Shown piece after piece: positions 1 through 12,184 of a stretch of DNA of 64,000 nucleotides. The stretch is from Datisca glomerata. Taxonomy: Eukaryota; Streptophyta; Magnoliopsida; Cucurbitales; Datiscaceae. Numbering within the stretch: position 1 is the stretch's first letter; every line of letters starts with the position of its first letter. Made by a program: the position numbers and the translations under genes. The DNA lies in NCBI GenBank assembly GCA_003255025.1, contig QANY01002299.1, positions 1 through 64,000 of the forward strand, read 5' to 3'. The notes beneath the pieces were generated by a model. That model searched no databases, was not told the DNA's origin, and saw only the letters and a program-made list of their open reading frames with translations.

Positions 1-248
1 GGTGACGTGGTTTTTTATCCTCCATGGATTGAGCTTGTGTGTGGAGATCGGGTTGAAGAAGGCGTTTACAGGGAAGTGGCGGTTGCGTGCGTATTATCGG
101 GGCCGTTAACGGTTGGGTTTGTGATGGGAACCAGCTTTTGGCTGTTTTTTCCACAGTTTGTACGGTGTAGAGCGGTTGATAGGATGTTGGAAGAGTACGC
201 GACTGTTGGTGCTTTCTGAGGAATGTCATCCGCACGTTAATCGTATGA
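1..248 (+). pseudogene. 3' end of a wax-synthase/ASAT-like acyltransferase pseudogene (copy A)
   Basis: Only the last ~80 codons are in the window. They match the C-terminal membrane part of the MBOAT-like plant wax synthase/acyl-CoA:sterol acyltransferase family, which esterifies long-chain alcohols or sterols with acyl-CoA in the ER. Reading from base 2 gives VTWFFILHGLSLCVEIGLKK, almost identical to the copy at 36522. Two frame breaks are visible against that copy: one base lost near 87-95 (CGGTTGCGTGCG against CGGTTGCCGTGTG) and one lost near 210 (GCTTTCTG against GCCTTTCTG). The expected stop TGA lies at 246-248. The two breaks suggest a dead gene, although the 5' part cannot be checked. 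Confidence 0.8.
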
Positions 249-1496
249 TTCCTTCTCATTTATAGTAATCATTGGCTGATATGTTTGCAGGTTAACACTA
301 GAAATACCAATTTTTTGCGGTATTGTCCTAGTGTCGACATGATTGGAGTTAATCACACCAAACCTCACTCTTAACATGAATTATCTGAATTTAAGCCGTT
401 GAAAGAAAACCATATATTATGTGGAAATGAAAAAGTACTTCTTACATTTATTAGATAATTTAATTCTAACTTCACCGTCAAAGATCAGTTTCATTATCTT
501 TTGAGACTTAAGACCATCATCATAAATGAAAATGGTCATTGTTTTTCTTTATTGCAAAGGGTCAATGTCGGAATGAAGTCTTTGACGTTCGGATGAACAA
601 GAGAGATTTCATTCTGATAGTTAAGATTTGACTTTATAGAAAAAAAATATCACGTATCAAACTTTTTTTAAATCTCCGGATCAACAAATTTGAACCTTCT
701 TCAGTAGGAAATATGAGCAATACAATGTGCTAGTCAGTTGGTGGACCGGAGAAAATTGTAAGAGGAAAGAAAGGCACTCTAGTAACTTTTGTAAGCAATT
801 CGATGAACAATGACAACGTGCTAATATATTCTTGTTAGCAAAAGGTCTCCTCCCTGTATTGAAATTGTGAGATGATTGTTGTACATTTGACGAGACTGAG
901 TTTCTTGACTATATATAAGAACTTGATTTGACAAACGTAGTAAAAATCGATGATGAAAGCAGTGACTAAATCAATGACTAAAACAGTAAGAATTAGTGAC
1001 TAAAAGAGCAGCAAAAGCTAAAATCTGAATATTAAAAACAGTGAAGTGGCACAATTACTTAAAAATTAGTGATCTAACACTAAAAACATATTAGAGCCTG
1101 AATATATTAGAACATATTAGAACCTCACAATAATATGATTTACACTGACCTTAATATGTTCTTTTACACTTATTCCCTTCATTTCTAATGTCAGAACCTT
1201 AATATTAGTTATCTCTCAAATTGAAACAACATTCTAATATTTATCTACGTCTTCTTTTAATTTTTTTCTTCACTGCATGAGTTTGTCTTTTTCTCCCCTA
1301 TCTTCACAATTTGATCATCTCTCTATTTGTAGTAAAACTGCAACACCCTTCCTTTCTTCCTTTTTTTTTCTCAAACCTTTTTCCGTCCATTTCAATCTTC
1401 ATAATTTATCTTTCAACTCTCAACCCCTCCTTTTCGCTGCCACATGTAGTGCATTTTTGTTAAAAATAATGTTTTGCATTATCAGATTTTAAAGTA
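249..1496. other. Gene-free 3' flank of the acyltransferase, copy A
   Basis: AT-rich flank collinear with 36771-37900 in copy B. No convincing reading frame is present. Short open frames such as 1277-1492 are low-complexity Ser/Phe/Leu translations of pyrimidine-rich DNA. No transposon ends were recognised. A stretch near 930-1075, with several CAGTGACTAAA-like motifs, is absent from copy B, which joins ACATAGT to GAAGTGGCAC at about 37455. Confidence 0.6.
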
Positions 1497-1600
1497 GAAA
1501 TAAAATAAAATTATAGTAATACAACAATTATGAAGTTATCAATGAAATTTTTATTATCAAAATAAATATATATCAACAGAATAACGATAATATAAAATCA
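1497..1600 (+). repeat. Direct repeat (left) bracketing the copia/hAT relics
   Basis: About 100 bp of AT-rich sequence containing TAATACAACAATTATG and TATTATCAAAATAAATATA recurs in direct orientation at about 7765-7865. In copy B the equivalent pair is 37905-37975 and 39117-39200, so the repeat predates the segmental duplication. It brackets the copia relic in both copies and also the hAT relic in A. It is too long and diverged for a target-site duplication. A solo duplication or an LTR remnant is possible. Confidence 0.6.
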
Positions 1601-2640
1601 AGGAGGAATTTAAACCGAATCCTATTTTTAAAGTTTCCTTAAAATAGTTACGCCCCCTTGCTTGCGTACTAAAAGTTACTATCGGCATATGTTTTTCAAG
1701 AAAAAATGGTTGGAGGAAGCTGAAGAGCATCAAGTTTCACCACATTATCTGAATTCTACCATCATAGTGACAATTCACAAACAATGACTCAGACCAAGAC
1801 TCTGACCAAGACTCGAACCATAACCATAACCAAGAACCCGAACTAAAAAATCGAACCGAGAATACACTAGATTTCACACTAAAATTCAAACCAATTAGCT
1901 TCTACAAATCACAATAGACTAACAAAGAGTAAAGAGAAGAAGCTATTTACTTTTTGGTGTTAAAAAAGGAGAAAACCTTCTTTTAGTGTTCTTGGGGGAG
2001 AGCCACCATAAAGGCCATTTATGCACCAAAATATATTTTGGCCCATGATAAATGCCAAAAATAATGTTTACGTGTTTACAACCATTAAAGGCACATATTC
2101 CATTCCAGAATACTCTAATGACATTTGGGCTTTTTTAGAGAACATAAAATAAAACTAGAGCAAAATACGACCCATATAGGGGTGGGCTTTTGCAACATTT
2201 ATGTGTGTAGGACGTACGGGCCCACCCAAGCTGCATGCCGGAACGGGCTAAGATTTGAACCTACTGCACGCGCGAGAGAGCCCCTATGCTTATCAAGTAA
2301 TCAGGCTTGATCCAAGTATCTCTGTATATAAAATTTCCAAGTTTACTCACATTCCAATGTGAGATTACCACAATTCTCACTTATTTTTGTTCTCATTAAG
2401 CTCACCCTGGGTGACAATTTGTCATTCACCCTAAAGTCAATTTTAACAAATTAATAGTCAAATTTGATGTACTCGCAGAGGAGAACTCAAATCTTTAAAG
2501 ATCTTATACTAATAGATAGTGGGTCCTATGTAAAACTTTACTCAAAATTGATTCATGAAAATGGTGCTTGATACTCAATTCTCAACAATTCCTCACAAGA
2601 ATGAAATTTCACGACCAACGACACGACATGCATGGTGATA
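1601..2640. other. Gene-free stretch present only in copy A
   Basis: No supportable coding frame. The segment has no counterpart in copy B, where sequence matching 1560 joins directly to sequence matching about 2649. It is probably part of an old element, because it abuts the copia relic. Short repeats such as CCAAGACTC, CATAACCATAACC and CCGAACTAAAAAATCGAACC lie around 1790-1860. Confidence 0.5.
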
Positions 2641-2648
2641 AAATTTAA

Positions 2649-3780
2649 TGTTCTAAAACATGCTTAGGATAGGTACGCCTCACGCTTTGAACCTTCTCTT
2701 GTATAAGTATATTTACTTTACTCGCTGATTAGTATGCGTGATGTCCTTGAACTGTTCAGTATTTTACGTAAATGATGACATACTACACACATGAGTCATC
2801 CCTGATGTAGTTTAGTTCTCATAATTATATTCGTTTTGGCCTTGAACATCCTCCTAGTCCCGCAAGAGTGTCTAAATGATTCTTATACGCCATTTTCACT
2901 CTCACAAAGGTGATTTCTTAATTTAAGAGTAAACATGCATTACTTCACTCGAATCTCACATTTTTCGGCACATAAGAATCATTAAAAGCACAGCTTAACC
3001 TAATCTCCAACGGGTATCGATACTTTCATCATAAGAATGGATATGAAAAATCTTCACAGTGATCTAGTTAAGTTTATACAATTAGATTGTCTCTTTGAAC
3101 CTAGATCTTGAGATCTCTAGTCAACTAGGTTAGGCTTCCATTGTATCAACTTATTCTTTCATGAGCTTTAGTCACATTCCCATCAATGACTTTTCAACTA
3201 ACCCTATATTTAACCATTTAGTTAGCGGATCCTCAATGTTATCCTTAGACTTCACATAGTCAAGATCAACAACCCTTATCAAATGTTGTTTGTTAATGGT
3301 ATTATGTCTACGACAAATGAGTCTAGACTTACCATTATACATATTGTTTTGTCCTTTTCAAATAACACTTTGACTATCACAGTGTATGTAGTTTGGTGGC
3401 ACATGCTTTGGCCATCTTGGAATATCCTCTAGGAACTGGTGTAACCATGATTTGTTCAAAGCTATAAACTTGGATTCCATAGTTGATCTAGCTATAACAG
3501 TCCATTTTGAGGATATTAATACTACGACAACGTCTCCTAGTATGAAGCCATATCATCTTCTTCGATTCGAAGTCGAATAATAAGATGTTCGATGTTAATT
3601 TTCTTTCATTTATGCTAGAGATGGTTCTTGAAATCCTTCCATACATGCGGCAATTTCTCAACAACGACATCCATGCAAGCCACATTCACCTAACACCATC
3701 CCCTCAGCATGAATCTCTTGCAAAATAATATGAAGTTCTTGGACTTGACTGATCACCATTTTGGAATTCACCATCTTAAA
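2649..3780 (-). mobile_element. Degenerate Ty1/copia relic: gag fragment fused to RNase H end (copy A)
   Basis: On the minus strand, 3500-3780 translates to a copia gag (UBN2-type) piece with VISQVQELHIILQEIHAEGM and, after frame breaks, a region resembling the usual 'EDLIVRLRIEED' tract. Directly downstream, 3180-3400 encodes the last part of the copia RNase H domain (CDSQSVI, MYNGKSRLICRRHNTI, DYVKSKDNI, DPLTKWLN), interrupted by an in-frame TGA. Integrase, reverse transcriptase and most of RNase H are missing, so the relic has a large internal deletion. Sequence down to about 2649 is probably 3' UTR/LTR. The same gag-to-RNase H junction is present in copy B at 37975-39120, so the deletion is older than the segmental duplication. 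Confidence 0.75.
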
Positions 3781-5339
3781 TTCTAAGCGCCTGCATCCTC
3801 AGTCTTGTACTTTCGTTCAAGAAAATCTCATACTCCGTAGTTGCTTTCTTGTCAGAATAAACATTGTAAAAAGAATCAGCTCGACTATTCATAATGTAAT
3901 TTCTACAAAAATAGTCAGAAGAAACATCAATAACACTTATCATTTGAAAATCCTACTCATCATCATTGACGTTGGATAGAAAAGTGATAAGATAGAAAAG
4001 CATCTTCTCCTGCCATGTTTTGAAATTCAAACCATTAAATTTCTAAGTTTTCTCCCCATGAGAAACATGCAAAGAGGCAATGGTGCGACACGGGCCGCCC
4101 ATGGTTCTACACAACGAGTTTAGCATTTGAGCCCCAACAGTATGATTTTTCTCTTGGCTTTCAACAACATGATTTAGTACAACATCGTTGTTGGTTCCAA
4201 TTGTCATATATCCTTACCTAAAATAAAGACTAGAAGTGTGTCAACACTTTAAAAATTATGCTATTTTCTCAAGCACGAAAATATGCTAATTTTCTAAATA
4301 TTTTTCAAAATAAATCAAATAACACTTTGCAGATAACTATTAAGACGTACTGGTGGGGCTCTAAGACCCAATCTAGGACCAACCCTCTTGACAATATTCA
4401 GTTCTTAGGATATTAGAAGGACAAGTCTTCTTAAGTTCCAATTTTCTCAGACAGCACTTCTCTGTATAGTTACTTACATAGTTTTCAAAATCATTCCGTT
4501 TTAGCCAAAATGACCTGAATATTCTAGTTTTGGCAAGTAATCGAAATATAGTTGGGGGCTCACATTTTTCGTCCAAAAGTTTGACGTGTTTCAGCCTGAA
4601 CAGAATGTTATCGTTGAAATTGGTCCATTTTGCCCAAGATGAGCTAAATAATGAAAATTCTGAAACAAATAGCCCAACTCTGTGTAGTCTACTGACTCAT
4701 TTCAGCCCATTCCAATACCCATAACAAATAGCCCAACTCACTGGAGTCTAGTCTTTTCTTTAATTGAAAATAGCCCAACCCAACTGCCCAAGACCTATTT
4801 CGTCTCATTTCCTCAATCATTCTCAGTCACTCGATATCTCATTACTGTCTCTCTCTAATAGACTTCGACTGCCCTAGAAGAAGACATTTCAAGCTCTAAT
4901 CGCAAGCTCTCTTCAAGTTCAAGAACCATCTCTCTCGCTGCGCTCTCTCTCAAAGGCATTTGCCGAATACTATTCAGTGGGTTTCGTCAATTTTTTAGTT
5001 TTTATGATAATTAGTTCTGTTATTTGTGGGTTTCTATTTATATAGTGGGTTTCTATTTTCTTCTCTCTCAAAGTATTTTTTTCTGCTAGTTTAGTTTCAT
5101 ATTTATTCATGGGTTTCTGTTTTCCTATTCAGTGATTTTCAATTTTCCTTCTAGTGTTTATTTCTTAGATTGATTTTAGAATGTGGTGAATCATTAAACT
5201 GAATTTGTTAGATTCTATTTCTGCTTGATTCTAAGCAAACTTAATTTGATTTTATTTCTGTTTCTTTAAGAACGTGTTGCATAATTATACTCAATTTATG
5301 TTGAATGTACTTAGATTTATTCTTAAGTATTAAATTGAA
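3781..5339. other. Copy-A-specific stretch upstream of the hAT relic
   Basis: No supportable gene. 3781-4360 may continue the copia relic. 4660-4960 resembles a transposon leader: three AAATAGCCCAAC motifs at about 4667, 4725 and 4768, then a CT-rich tract with CTCTCTCTAA and ATCTCTCTCG, as in plant 5' UTRs. 4970-5350 is T-rich and could be a 5' intron of the transposase gene. This part, with the hAT relic, has no counterpart in copy B. Confidence 0.4.
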
Positions 5340-7350
5340 TGTAGTATTTTTCTTAGAAATGAGTGGGGAGGTTGATAGCGTAATTTATCAACTGTATCTT
5401 CTAAACCATCTGGTCTAACTCAATCTGATGATCATGCTTAGGCTTATGCTATTGTACTTGAAGCTAATCAAAATGTAGTGAAATGTATGTTTTGTGAGAC
5501 AATTATTAAAGGAGGCAATGTAACAAGATTTGAGGAGCATTGGATTCCTGGGGATGTGATAAAGGGTGCGAAGGTCCTTCCGGATGTTAAATGGAAAATA
5601 AAAGATTTATTATAAAATAAAAAAAGATAGGGAAAGGAGAAAACAAATAGATCATGTCATTGGAGGCCCATTTGAAATTGATAAGAAAATGAATTATGAG
5701 GAACTTGAATATCATGAAGAAGAAATCAATCCAAAGGGAAAGGAAAAATTGATTGAAACTTTAAGTAGTGGCCAAAAGAAGAGAAAGTTGCCCCTAAAAA
5801 GTTCATTGACAAAATTGTTTTAACCAATAACGTCTATTGGATCTCAACCAACCATTAAGTCAGCATTGACTACAAAGAAAAAAAAGATGTAGCAATTGCA
5901 AGGTTGTTCGTTTGATGCAAACATTTCTTTTAATACAAGTAGGTCTAAATTTTTTTCAACCAATGGGTGTTATAGCTTTATTGGGGACAGGTTAAAAATT
6001 TTCTTCTTATCATGGAAAACCTAGTTGATGAAGTGAACCTTTAAATGGATTATTGTAGGAAGCAATGGAGTACTTATGGTTGACTATATTATGGCTGATG
6101 GATGGGCAAATGGAACAAGTAGGATTTTGATCAATTTTCTCGTGTAATGTAAAAGTGGAGTGATGTTCTTGAAATCTATTGATTCTAGTGGAATATGTAA
6201 AAATGCATGAGTTTATTAAGCTTTTTTATGAGGTTGTTGCATATGTAGGTCCAAATAATGTTGTGCAATTTATTACTGATAATGAGGCTAGTTATAAAGC
6301 AGGGACAAGGAAATTAGTGGACAAATATATGATTTTTTTCATGTCTTGTGGAAGACAGACCATTGATTTAATTCTAGAAGATATGATCAAGCCTAATCAG
6401 TTAACTATAAATGCAAAGAAGCTCACAAAGTACGTATATAAACACTCGTTGATACCCAACTTGATGAGAATGAAGTTCAATAATAGTAGAGTTTTAATAC
6501 GTCCGGGTATCACAAGATTTGCAAACAAACTTCCTCACTTTGAAAAATCTTTTTAAATTTTCAGTGGAACTTCAACGAATATTTTTAAGTCTTGATTGGT
6601 TATAGTCAAAGTATAGTACCGATTTGGTTGCGTGTCAAATACTTGATATTCTTGTGAGAACATAATTTTGGACTGATTTAATGAATCTAATGTAGGCTAG
6701 TGAACCTGCAGCTATTATTCTTCGCCTGGTTGATGGTGAAGAGAATCCCGCCATGGGTTTTTTATTTGAGGCAATTGATCATGCTAATGAAGCAATGGAA
6801 ATGAGACTTAAAAACATGAAAGATTATATGTCATATTAGAGTATAATTGATCACCGATGGAACACACAAATGTCAAACCCTTTACATGTTGCTCCACACT
6901 TACTGAATCTAAGTTGTTATTTTAATCCATCATTCTCAAAGCATTGAGAAGGAAATTGTTGCATGAATGACACTGTGGAGTGAGCAGAACTGGATCCTGC
7001 TATTTAAGATATGATTCATAGATAACTCAATGATTATAAAAATAAGCGTTGGATAACTCGTGCCTAAATTAACGCCAGGTTAATTTTTCTCGTAAGAATT
7101 TATGTTATTTTAATTGAATGTATTCTCAACATGTTTATTTTAGTAATTTATTTTTCTTTTGTAGAGGGATGGTGAGATTAGTTTGGAGATATTCTTGAAT
7201 TACAAAGATTCGCCATTCAAATCCATAGTCATTGTTGTAGTTCAAGTGGATGTGAAAGAAATTTGAGTATTTTTTAACACATCCATTTAAAGAAAGAAAT
7301 ATATTGGAATTTTAAAGTTAAATGTTCTTGTTTTTGTACATTATAATTTG
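5340..7350 (+). pseudogene. hAT-superfamily transposase pseudogene (BED finger, DUF659, dimerisation domain)
   Basis: The pieces occur in the normal order for a plant hAT transposase of the DUF659 class, a DNA-cutting enzyme of cut-and-paste elements. Near 5455-5550 is a BED-type zinc finger, VVKCMFCETIIKGGNVTRFE. Around 5840-5960 is a SQPTIKSAL-like linker. Near 6085-6120 is IMADGWANGTSRILINFLV. At 6179-6556 is the best frame, a catalytic-core portion with YVGPNNVVQFITDNEASYKA and LILEDMIKP. Near 7185-7275 is the C-terminal dimerisation domain, LQRFAIQIHSHCCSSSGCER. Stops and frameshifts separate almost every block, so it cannot make a full protein. Terminal inverted repeats were not found. 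It is present only in copy A. Confidence 0.85.
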
Positions 7351-7764
7351 AAGATTCGGGAAATGTAAAGTACTCAGTTTAAAAAAATAATACGATTTTC
7401 GTATCATATATCATAACTATATTACTTTTACTTAACCAAAGGCATATATCATAACTTTTTATCACTACTTGAATTTTTTAAGTAAATATTTTTCTTAGTT
7501 ATATTATATATAATATTATTTTATACGACCAAAATTTTTTCCCGAAACAGAACACCCGAATACCAAAAAATTCAAAATATTTTATTTCTTCAAAAAATTG
7601 AAATGACAACTGAAATAAAATTGGCCACAATGAATACTTCTAGTTTCAAAATTTTAGAGAATATTGAAAGTAATATTCAATTTCAAAAATAAAATTAATT
7701 TCAAGAAATTAATCCAGTAATGCAATAAATGTTTTAAGATGGTCAAGAATAATGTATTGTATTA

Positions 7765-7865
7765 TAAGATTAAAGTAGAAATTAAATAAATTACAGTAAT
7801 ACAACAATTATCAAATTAAATATTATTATCAAAATAAATATACATCAACAAAATAACAATATATT
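7765..7865 (+). repeat. Direct repeat (right) bracketing the copia/hAT relics
   Basis: Second member of the pair described at 1497-1600. It shares TAATACAACAATTATC and TATTATCAAAATAAATATAC with the first. Copy B has its equivalent at 39117-39200. Confidence 0.6.
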
Positions 7866-7874
7866 TTATTACCA

Positions 7875-8800
7875 GACTATTAAATAATTTAATTGAATAG
7901 TTTAAGTAGTGTAACATATCTACTCGAAGATTTCAACTAGTAATAAATGTCTACTTGAAAGAAGTAATGTAATAAAAAATAATTATTTGAAATATTCAAG
8001 TTGTTAGAAATATCTCCTTGAAAACTTCAAGTAGTGAAACACATTTACTTGAAAATTTCAAGTTGATTGAAATAGTTGTTTGAAGATTCAAGTAGTTAAA
8101 TATTTATATGAAGGTTTCAAATTGAAGAAACATATACTTAAATATTTAAGTTTGAAGAATTATCTACATAAACACTTCAGGTATTCAAACATATATATTT
8201 GAGGGCTTCAACTCGTAATGAATTCCTACTTGAAAAGTCATGTAGTCATAAATCATTCCATGAAGGCTTGAAGTTATAAAAAATACATATTTAAAGACAT
8301 AAAGTAGTCAAACATATCATCTTGAACACTTTAAGAGAAATGTATACTTAAGGACTTGAAGTAATCAAAGATATCTCCTTGAATACTTCAAATTGATCGA
8401 AATATTTACTTGAAGATTTCAAGTTATCATAATATATAATCAAATACCTCAAGTAGTCACATATATCTATATCAAGATTTGAAGTAGTATAACTGTATAT
8501 TTGAAAAGCCAAATGACTATTTGAATGGTTTAAATTGTGAGAAATATCAACTTGAAAAGTTAAAGTAGTCAATAATATCTATATGAAAACTTCAAGATGT
8601 TGGAAATATATACTTGAATACTTCAAGATGTTGGAAATATATTTACTTTGAGACTTCATGTAATAATAAAATATCTATTTTAAAAAGTCAAGTAGTTACA
8701 AATAATTACTTGAAGGGTTCAAGTTATCAAAAATATATATTCAAAAATTTTAAGTAGTTGAACACATCTACTTAAAGTAGTAAGTGTTATAGATGTAATG
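7875..8800. repeat. 31-bp degenerate minisatellite array, about 30 units (copy A, upstream)
   Basis: A unit of about 30-31 bp recurs, built from TACTTGAAGACTTCAAGT followed by AGTYAAACATATC or TGTTAGAAATATC. The core ACTTGAA-GAC-TTCAAGT is an inverted repeat with 7-bp arms, so each unit could form a small hairpin. Units are diverged and some are shortened. The open frame on the minus strand at 8348-8572 is only a translation of the array. The same array is at 39215-40410 in copy B, and related units lie downstream of the intact phylloplanin-like gene at 44110-45510. Confidence 0.85.
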
Positions 8801-8829
8801 AGATAAACATTTTATAGGTTACAAATATG

Positions 8830-10299
8830 ATTTTACTTGGTGACGTGATTGGTTCTAGTTATAAAAGTGATACTCTATTATCTTGGCTACTTTTTTACTT
8901 GTTCTTATGTAATTGATTCATTCATATGAGTCATGCCTAAAATTAATGAGACTCGTATCAAAGCCAATAATATGTGGATAGAGTATCCCTACTCCTCACA
9001 CATAAAATTAATCGAGTTTAAATGTTATTTTAGAGATTGTTGTAAGTGATATTGATAAATGAGGGGGTGTCTAGTTGTGAGGTGCCTATGATAATAATAA
9101 AATCGATAATTAAATATCACAAAATAACAAACACCGCTTGAGCTAAAACATTAAATCAATCTCATATATCTAGCATATACAATTTATTTACATAAAGTTA
9201 AAGAAAAAAATCAAGGTGATATATCTCACAGAAGTCTGTTGGTTTAGTGGAGACTATCTGAGTTGAAGCACAACCGACTGATTTTATTTAAATTTAGGCT
9301 ACTAGAAGATGGTGATCATTTAAGGCACGCTATATATTATTCGAAGGAAATAGAGAGACGAGTTTACGGGTATGAGCTCGAAGCAATGTATCTCACTGAA
9401 TGATGAGATATATGGCTTGAAAGCTTACGAGTTTCTTTGTAATCTACTTTCATTTTCAGATCTCTTGCAGACAATTCAAAAATAAATTTCTCCTCGTTAT
9501 GATCTTCTATTAATCTTATATATAAATATTTCAAGTTTATCATGACAGAGTTTTTCAAATTCCGAAAATTTTCTTTTAAAATTGAAACTTAATTGATGAT
9601 AGGTTTGAGAAGATTTAAAATATTTGCAATGATTGTCATCTCCAAGTTTTTATTACTGTTTTGGATAAAATACAATGTCTACCATTGAAAGTCTATATAT
9701 GTATAAATACTCACATAATATATGAAATAACTTATACTTTTTTTATGAGAATGAGTTTTGGGACTGGTCGAGTGGTTGAAATGGTCCACGATTATATGAC
9801 ACAACCTTCTCAAGCAATGGCTTCTTGCAACATGTACTTTATAGTTGACTTTAATAAGTGCAATTAATCTGTATGGATGAAACATAATTTGAATTAAAAT
9901 ATGAACGGACTTATCGTCGAACTTAAACGAGCCCAATTCAATGGTTGTTTTGATTTAGATAACTTGGGTTCACATGAAAGGCTCTTGAACTTGTTAGATA
10001 AAAAAACTTTTGAAAATTTGTGAAAAGAGAAACAAAAGAGTTTCAGAGTATGGCATGCTAGGTAAATTTGTCAACTAATTGGAAGTTATATCAAGGGTTA
10101 ATTTTGAAAAATTATATTTATGGATGGATTCTTAAAATATGTCTCTCAAGTCATATCAGGTTAATATATTAGAGATCACATGTATAGATAAGTTATATAT
10201 TAAAAACTTTTTTTTTCTTGGAATTTAAAATGGATGAGCACGAAATAGTAAGACATTGGAGGTTCGTGTGTAATTTATCCAATATTTATAACCATATTA
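8830..10299. other. Long 5' flank of phylloplanin-like gene 1, copy A
   Basis: No supportable gene. The sequence is collinear with 40450-42165 in copy B. From about 9450 it is also homologous to the flank of gene 2 (20890-22130), for example AGATCTCTTG followed by an AAAATAAATT tract, and GAGTGGTTGAAATGGT with CAAGCAATGGCTTCTTGCAA near 9770-9835. The two phylloplanin-like genes therefore duplicated with several kilobases of upstream DNA. Small frames at 9661-9867 and 9679-9936 are not conserved in frame between paralogues and are left uncalled. Confidence 0.6.
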
Positions 10300-10968
10300 A
10301 TTGTTTTGGATTTATGTGTGTAAAATCAAGTTAGAGTTACATTGTAATTATTTTTATTTACTAATATATTATTATCCAATTAAGTTGTAAGATATTTCCA
10401 AGAACAAATTAAGAGAATATAGATAAAATATGCTCTCAAAATTTAAAAGAAAAGTGATATCTTGAGAATTAGTTGTTAATTTCTTATTTTAGTTTAAACT
10501 TTCTTTTTTAAATTGATTTTCTTTTAAACTTTATGTAACTATATTTATTTAACATACTAATTATACTAACATATAAATATAACATAACGAAGTTTTCTAA
10601 AAATGTGTTATAATTTAGATATATTTTAAATTATATATTAAAGTTTTATAGATACAATTCACTTTATATTAAAATAAACTAGTACAAAATAGTAGTTTTT
10701 CCTATAAATTTTTAATCAAATTAAATTTAGTATACATTTTTATTTATTAATAAAAAAGTTGTCCTAAGTTCATTAAATTGGTTAACGAATTTAGGAAATT
10801 AATGCACACTTTTATTAATTTATCATAATTGTAAAAGTAACCAATTATTAAATACACATATAAATTAGAAGGTTATTTCAGGTAATGTATCAATAATACG
10901 TGGACAAAAATTTCTATAAATGATTCTCATCTCATTCTCACTTTTAATATAGTATAGATTATAGATAT
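10300..10968 (-). mobile_element. Non-autonomous Helitron-like insertion (copy A, first part-copy)
   Basis: This AT-rich stretch is absent from the matching flank of gene 2, which shows the uninterrupted site TAGTAGACATGAGAG near 22133. On the minus strand the insertion begins TCTATATCTATAATC, then TATACTATATTAAAAG, a start typical of plant Helitrons. The left end in copy A is deleted; copy B (42166-42973) keeps it, with a GC-containing imperfect hairpin (CACGTGCATCGCAGTGTG). No target-site duplication is evident, which also fits a Helitron. No protein is encoded. Confidence 0.5.
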
Positions 10969-11787
10969 AGATTTGAGTATTCTTGTGTGTGTGAATATGT
11001 TATATGTAGTAGAAATCTTAAAAAATTAGTTGAAAAAGGCTAGAATACTAACTTTCTTAAAAGAATGAGATATTCACATCCCTAAAAATGGTTACTTATA
11101 AGTTTGAATTGTCTTTTCTTATTGAGAATTAGTTGTTAATTTCTTATTTTAGTTTAAACTTGCGTTTTTAAATTAATTTTCTTTGTAAACTTTATGTAAC
11201 TATATTTATTTAACATACTAATTATACTAACATATAAATATAACATGACAAAGTTTTCAAAAAATGTGTTATAATGGAGATATATTTTAAATTATATATT
11301 AAAGTTTTACAGATACAATTCGCTTTATATTAAAAGTAACTAGTATAAAATAGTAGTTTTTCCTATAAATTTTTAATCAAATTAAAATTAGTATAAATTT
11401 TTATTTATTAATGACATAGTTTTCCTATGTTCATTAAATTTGTTAAAGAATTTAGAAAATTAATGCACACTTTTATTAATTTATCATAATTGTAAAAGTA
11501 ACCAATTATTAAATACGACATATAAATTAGAAGGTTATTTCAGGTAATGTATCAATAATACGTGGACAAAAATGTCTAAAAATGATTCTCATCTCATTCC
11601 CACATTTAACATAGTATAGATTATAGATATAGATGAGAGTATTCATGTGTGTGTGAATATGTTTTATGTAGTATAAATCTCAAAAAATTAATTGAAAAAG
11701 GCTAGAATACTAACTTTCTTAAAAGAATGAGATATTCACATCCCTAAAAATGGTTACTTATAAATTTGAATTGTCTTTTCTTATTGA
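10464..11787 (+). repeat. Local 660-bp tandem duplication, copy A only
   Basis: The block starting GAGAATTAGTTGTTAATTTC at 10464 starts again at 11124 and ends near 11787 (TTCTTATTGA). Both copies contain the right end of the Helitron-like insertion and the flank AGAATGAGATATTCACATCC. Copy B has this block once (42463-43126). The duplication therefore arose in copy A after the segmental duplication. It lies about 0.4-1.7 kb upstream of phylloplanin-like gene 1. Confidence 0.9.
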
Positions 11788-12106
11788 AAATATGATATAG
11801 AAATTTATTTTACCAAGAAATAACAGGAAAAAAGCGAAGTGGTTATTAATGGTGGAAGGGCAATATAAGTTGGGCAAAGTTTGGTCATTGATCAATCAAG
11901 ATATCAAAAGTCAGCAGAATTGTAAAAAAAATCAGCAAATTTCTCCCCAACATCTTCAACTTGCTATTTGAATATTAATTCTCTTTAAATGCATAGTTAA
12001 AACTTTTATTTTCTAGACCAAATATAGTTCTCTGGCTATTGAAAAGTAAATTGCATTTGAGATAATCAAGGGAAAAGTGACATTGAACCAATTGAGTGAA
12101 TACCTC

Positions 12107-12114
12107 TATAAGTA
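12107..12114 (+). promoter_or_regulatory. Degraded TATA box of phylloplanin-like gene 1, copy A
   Basis: The sequence is TATAAGTA, where the intact copy has TATAAATA at the same place. It is 71 bp before the ATG at 12185. The A-to-G change may weaken it, which fits a gene whose coding sequence is also broken. Confidence 0.4.
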
Positions 12115-12184
12115 GTTCTATCCCTTCAGATTAATTCTTATATTAACAAAAAAAGTTACATCTTTTCAACTCATTTAGAAATCA

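Noticed and set aside
2170..2200. TATAGGGGTGGGC as a possible hAT terminal inverted repeat
   Set aside because: I found no inverted partner at the right distance downstream of the hAT relic.
8348..8572. Minus-strand 74-codon frame, also present at 39682-39906
   Set aside because: Conserved only because the array is duplicated; its sequence is the translated repeat unit.
7875..8800. CRISPR-like appearance of short regular repeats
   Set aside because: Units are contiguous, diverged and without unique spacers, no cas genes are present, and the DNA is plant nuclear.
9661..9936. Small frames shared by the flanks of the phylloplanin-like genes (for example MRMSFGTGRVVEMVHDY)
   Set aside because: The paralogous flanks do not keep the frame, so the conservation is that of duplicated non-coding DNA.
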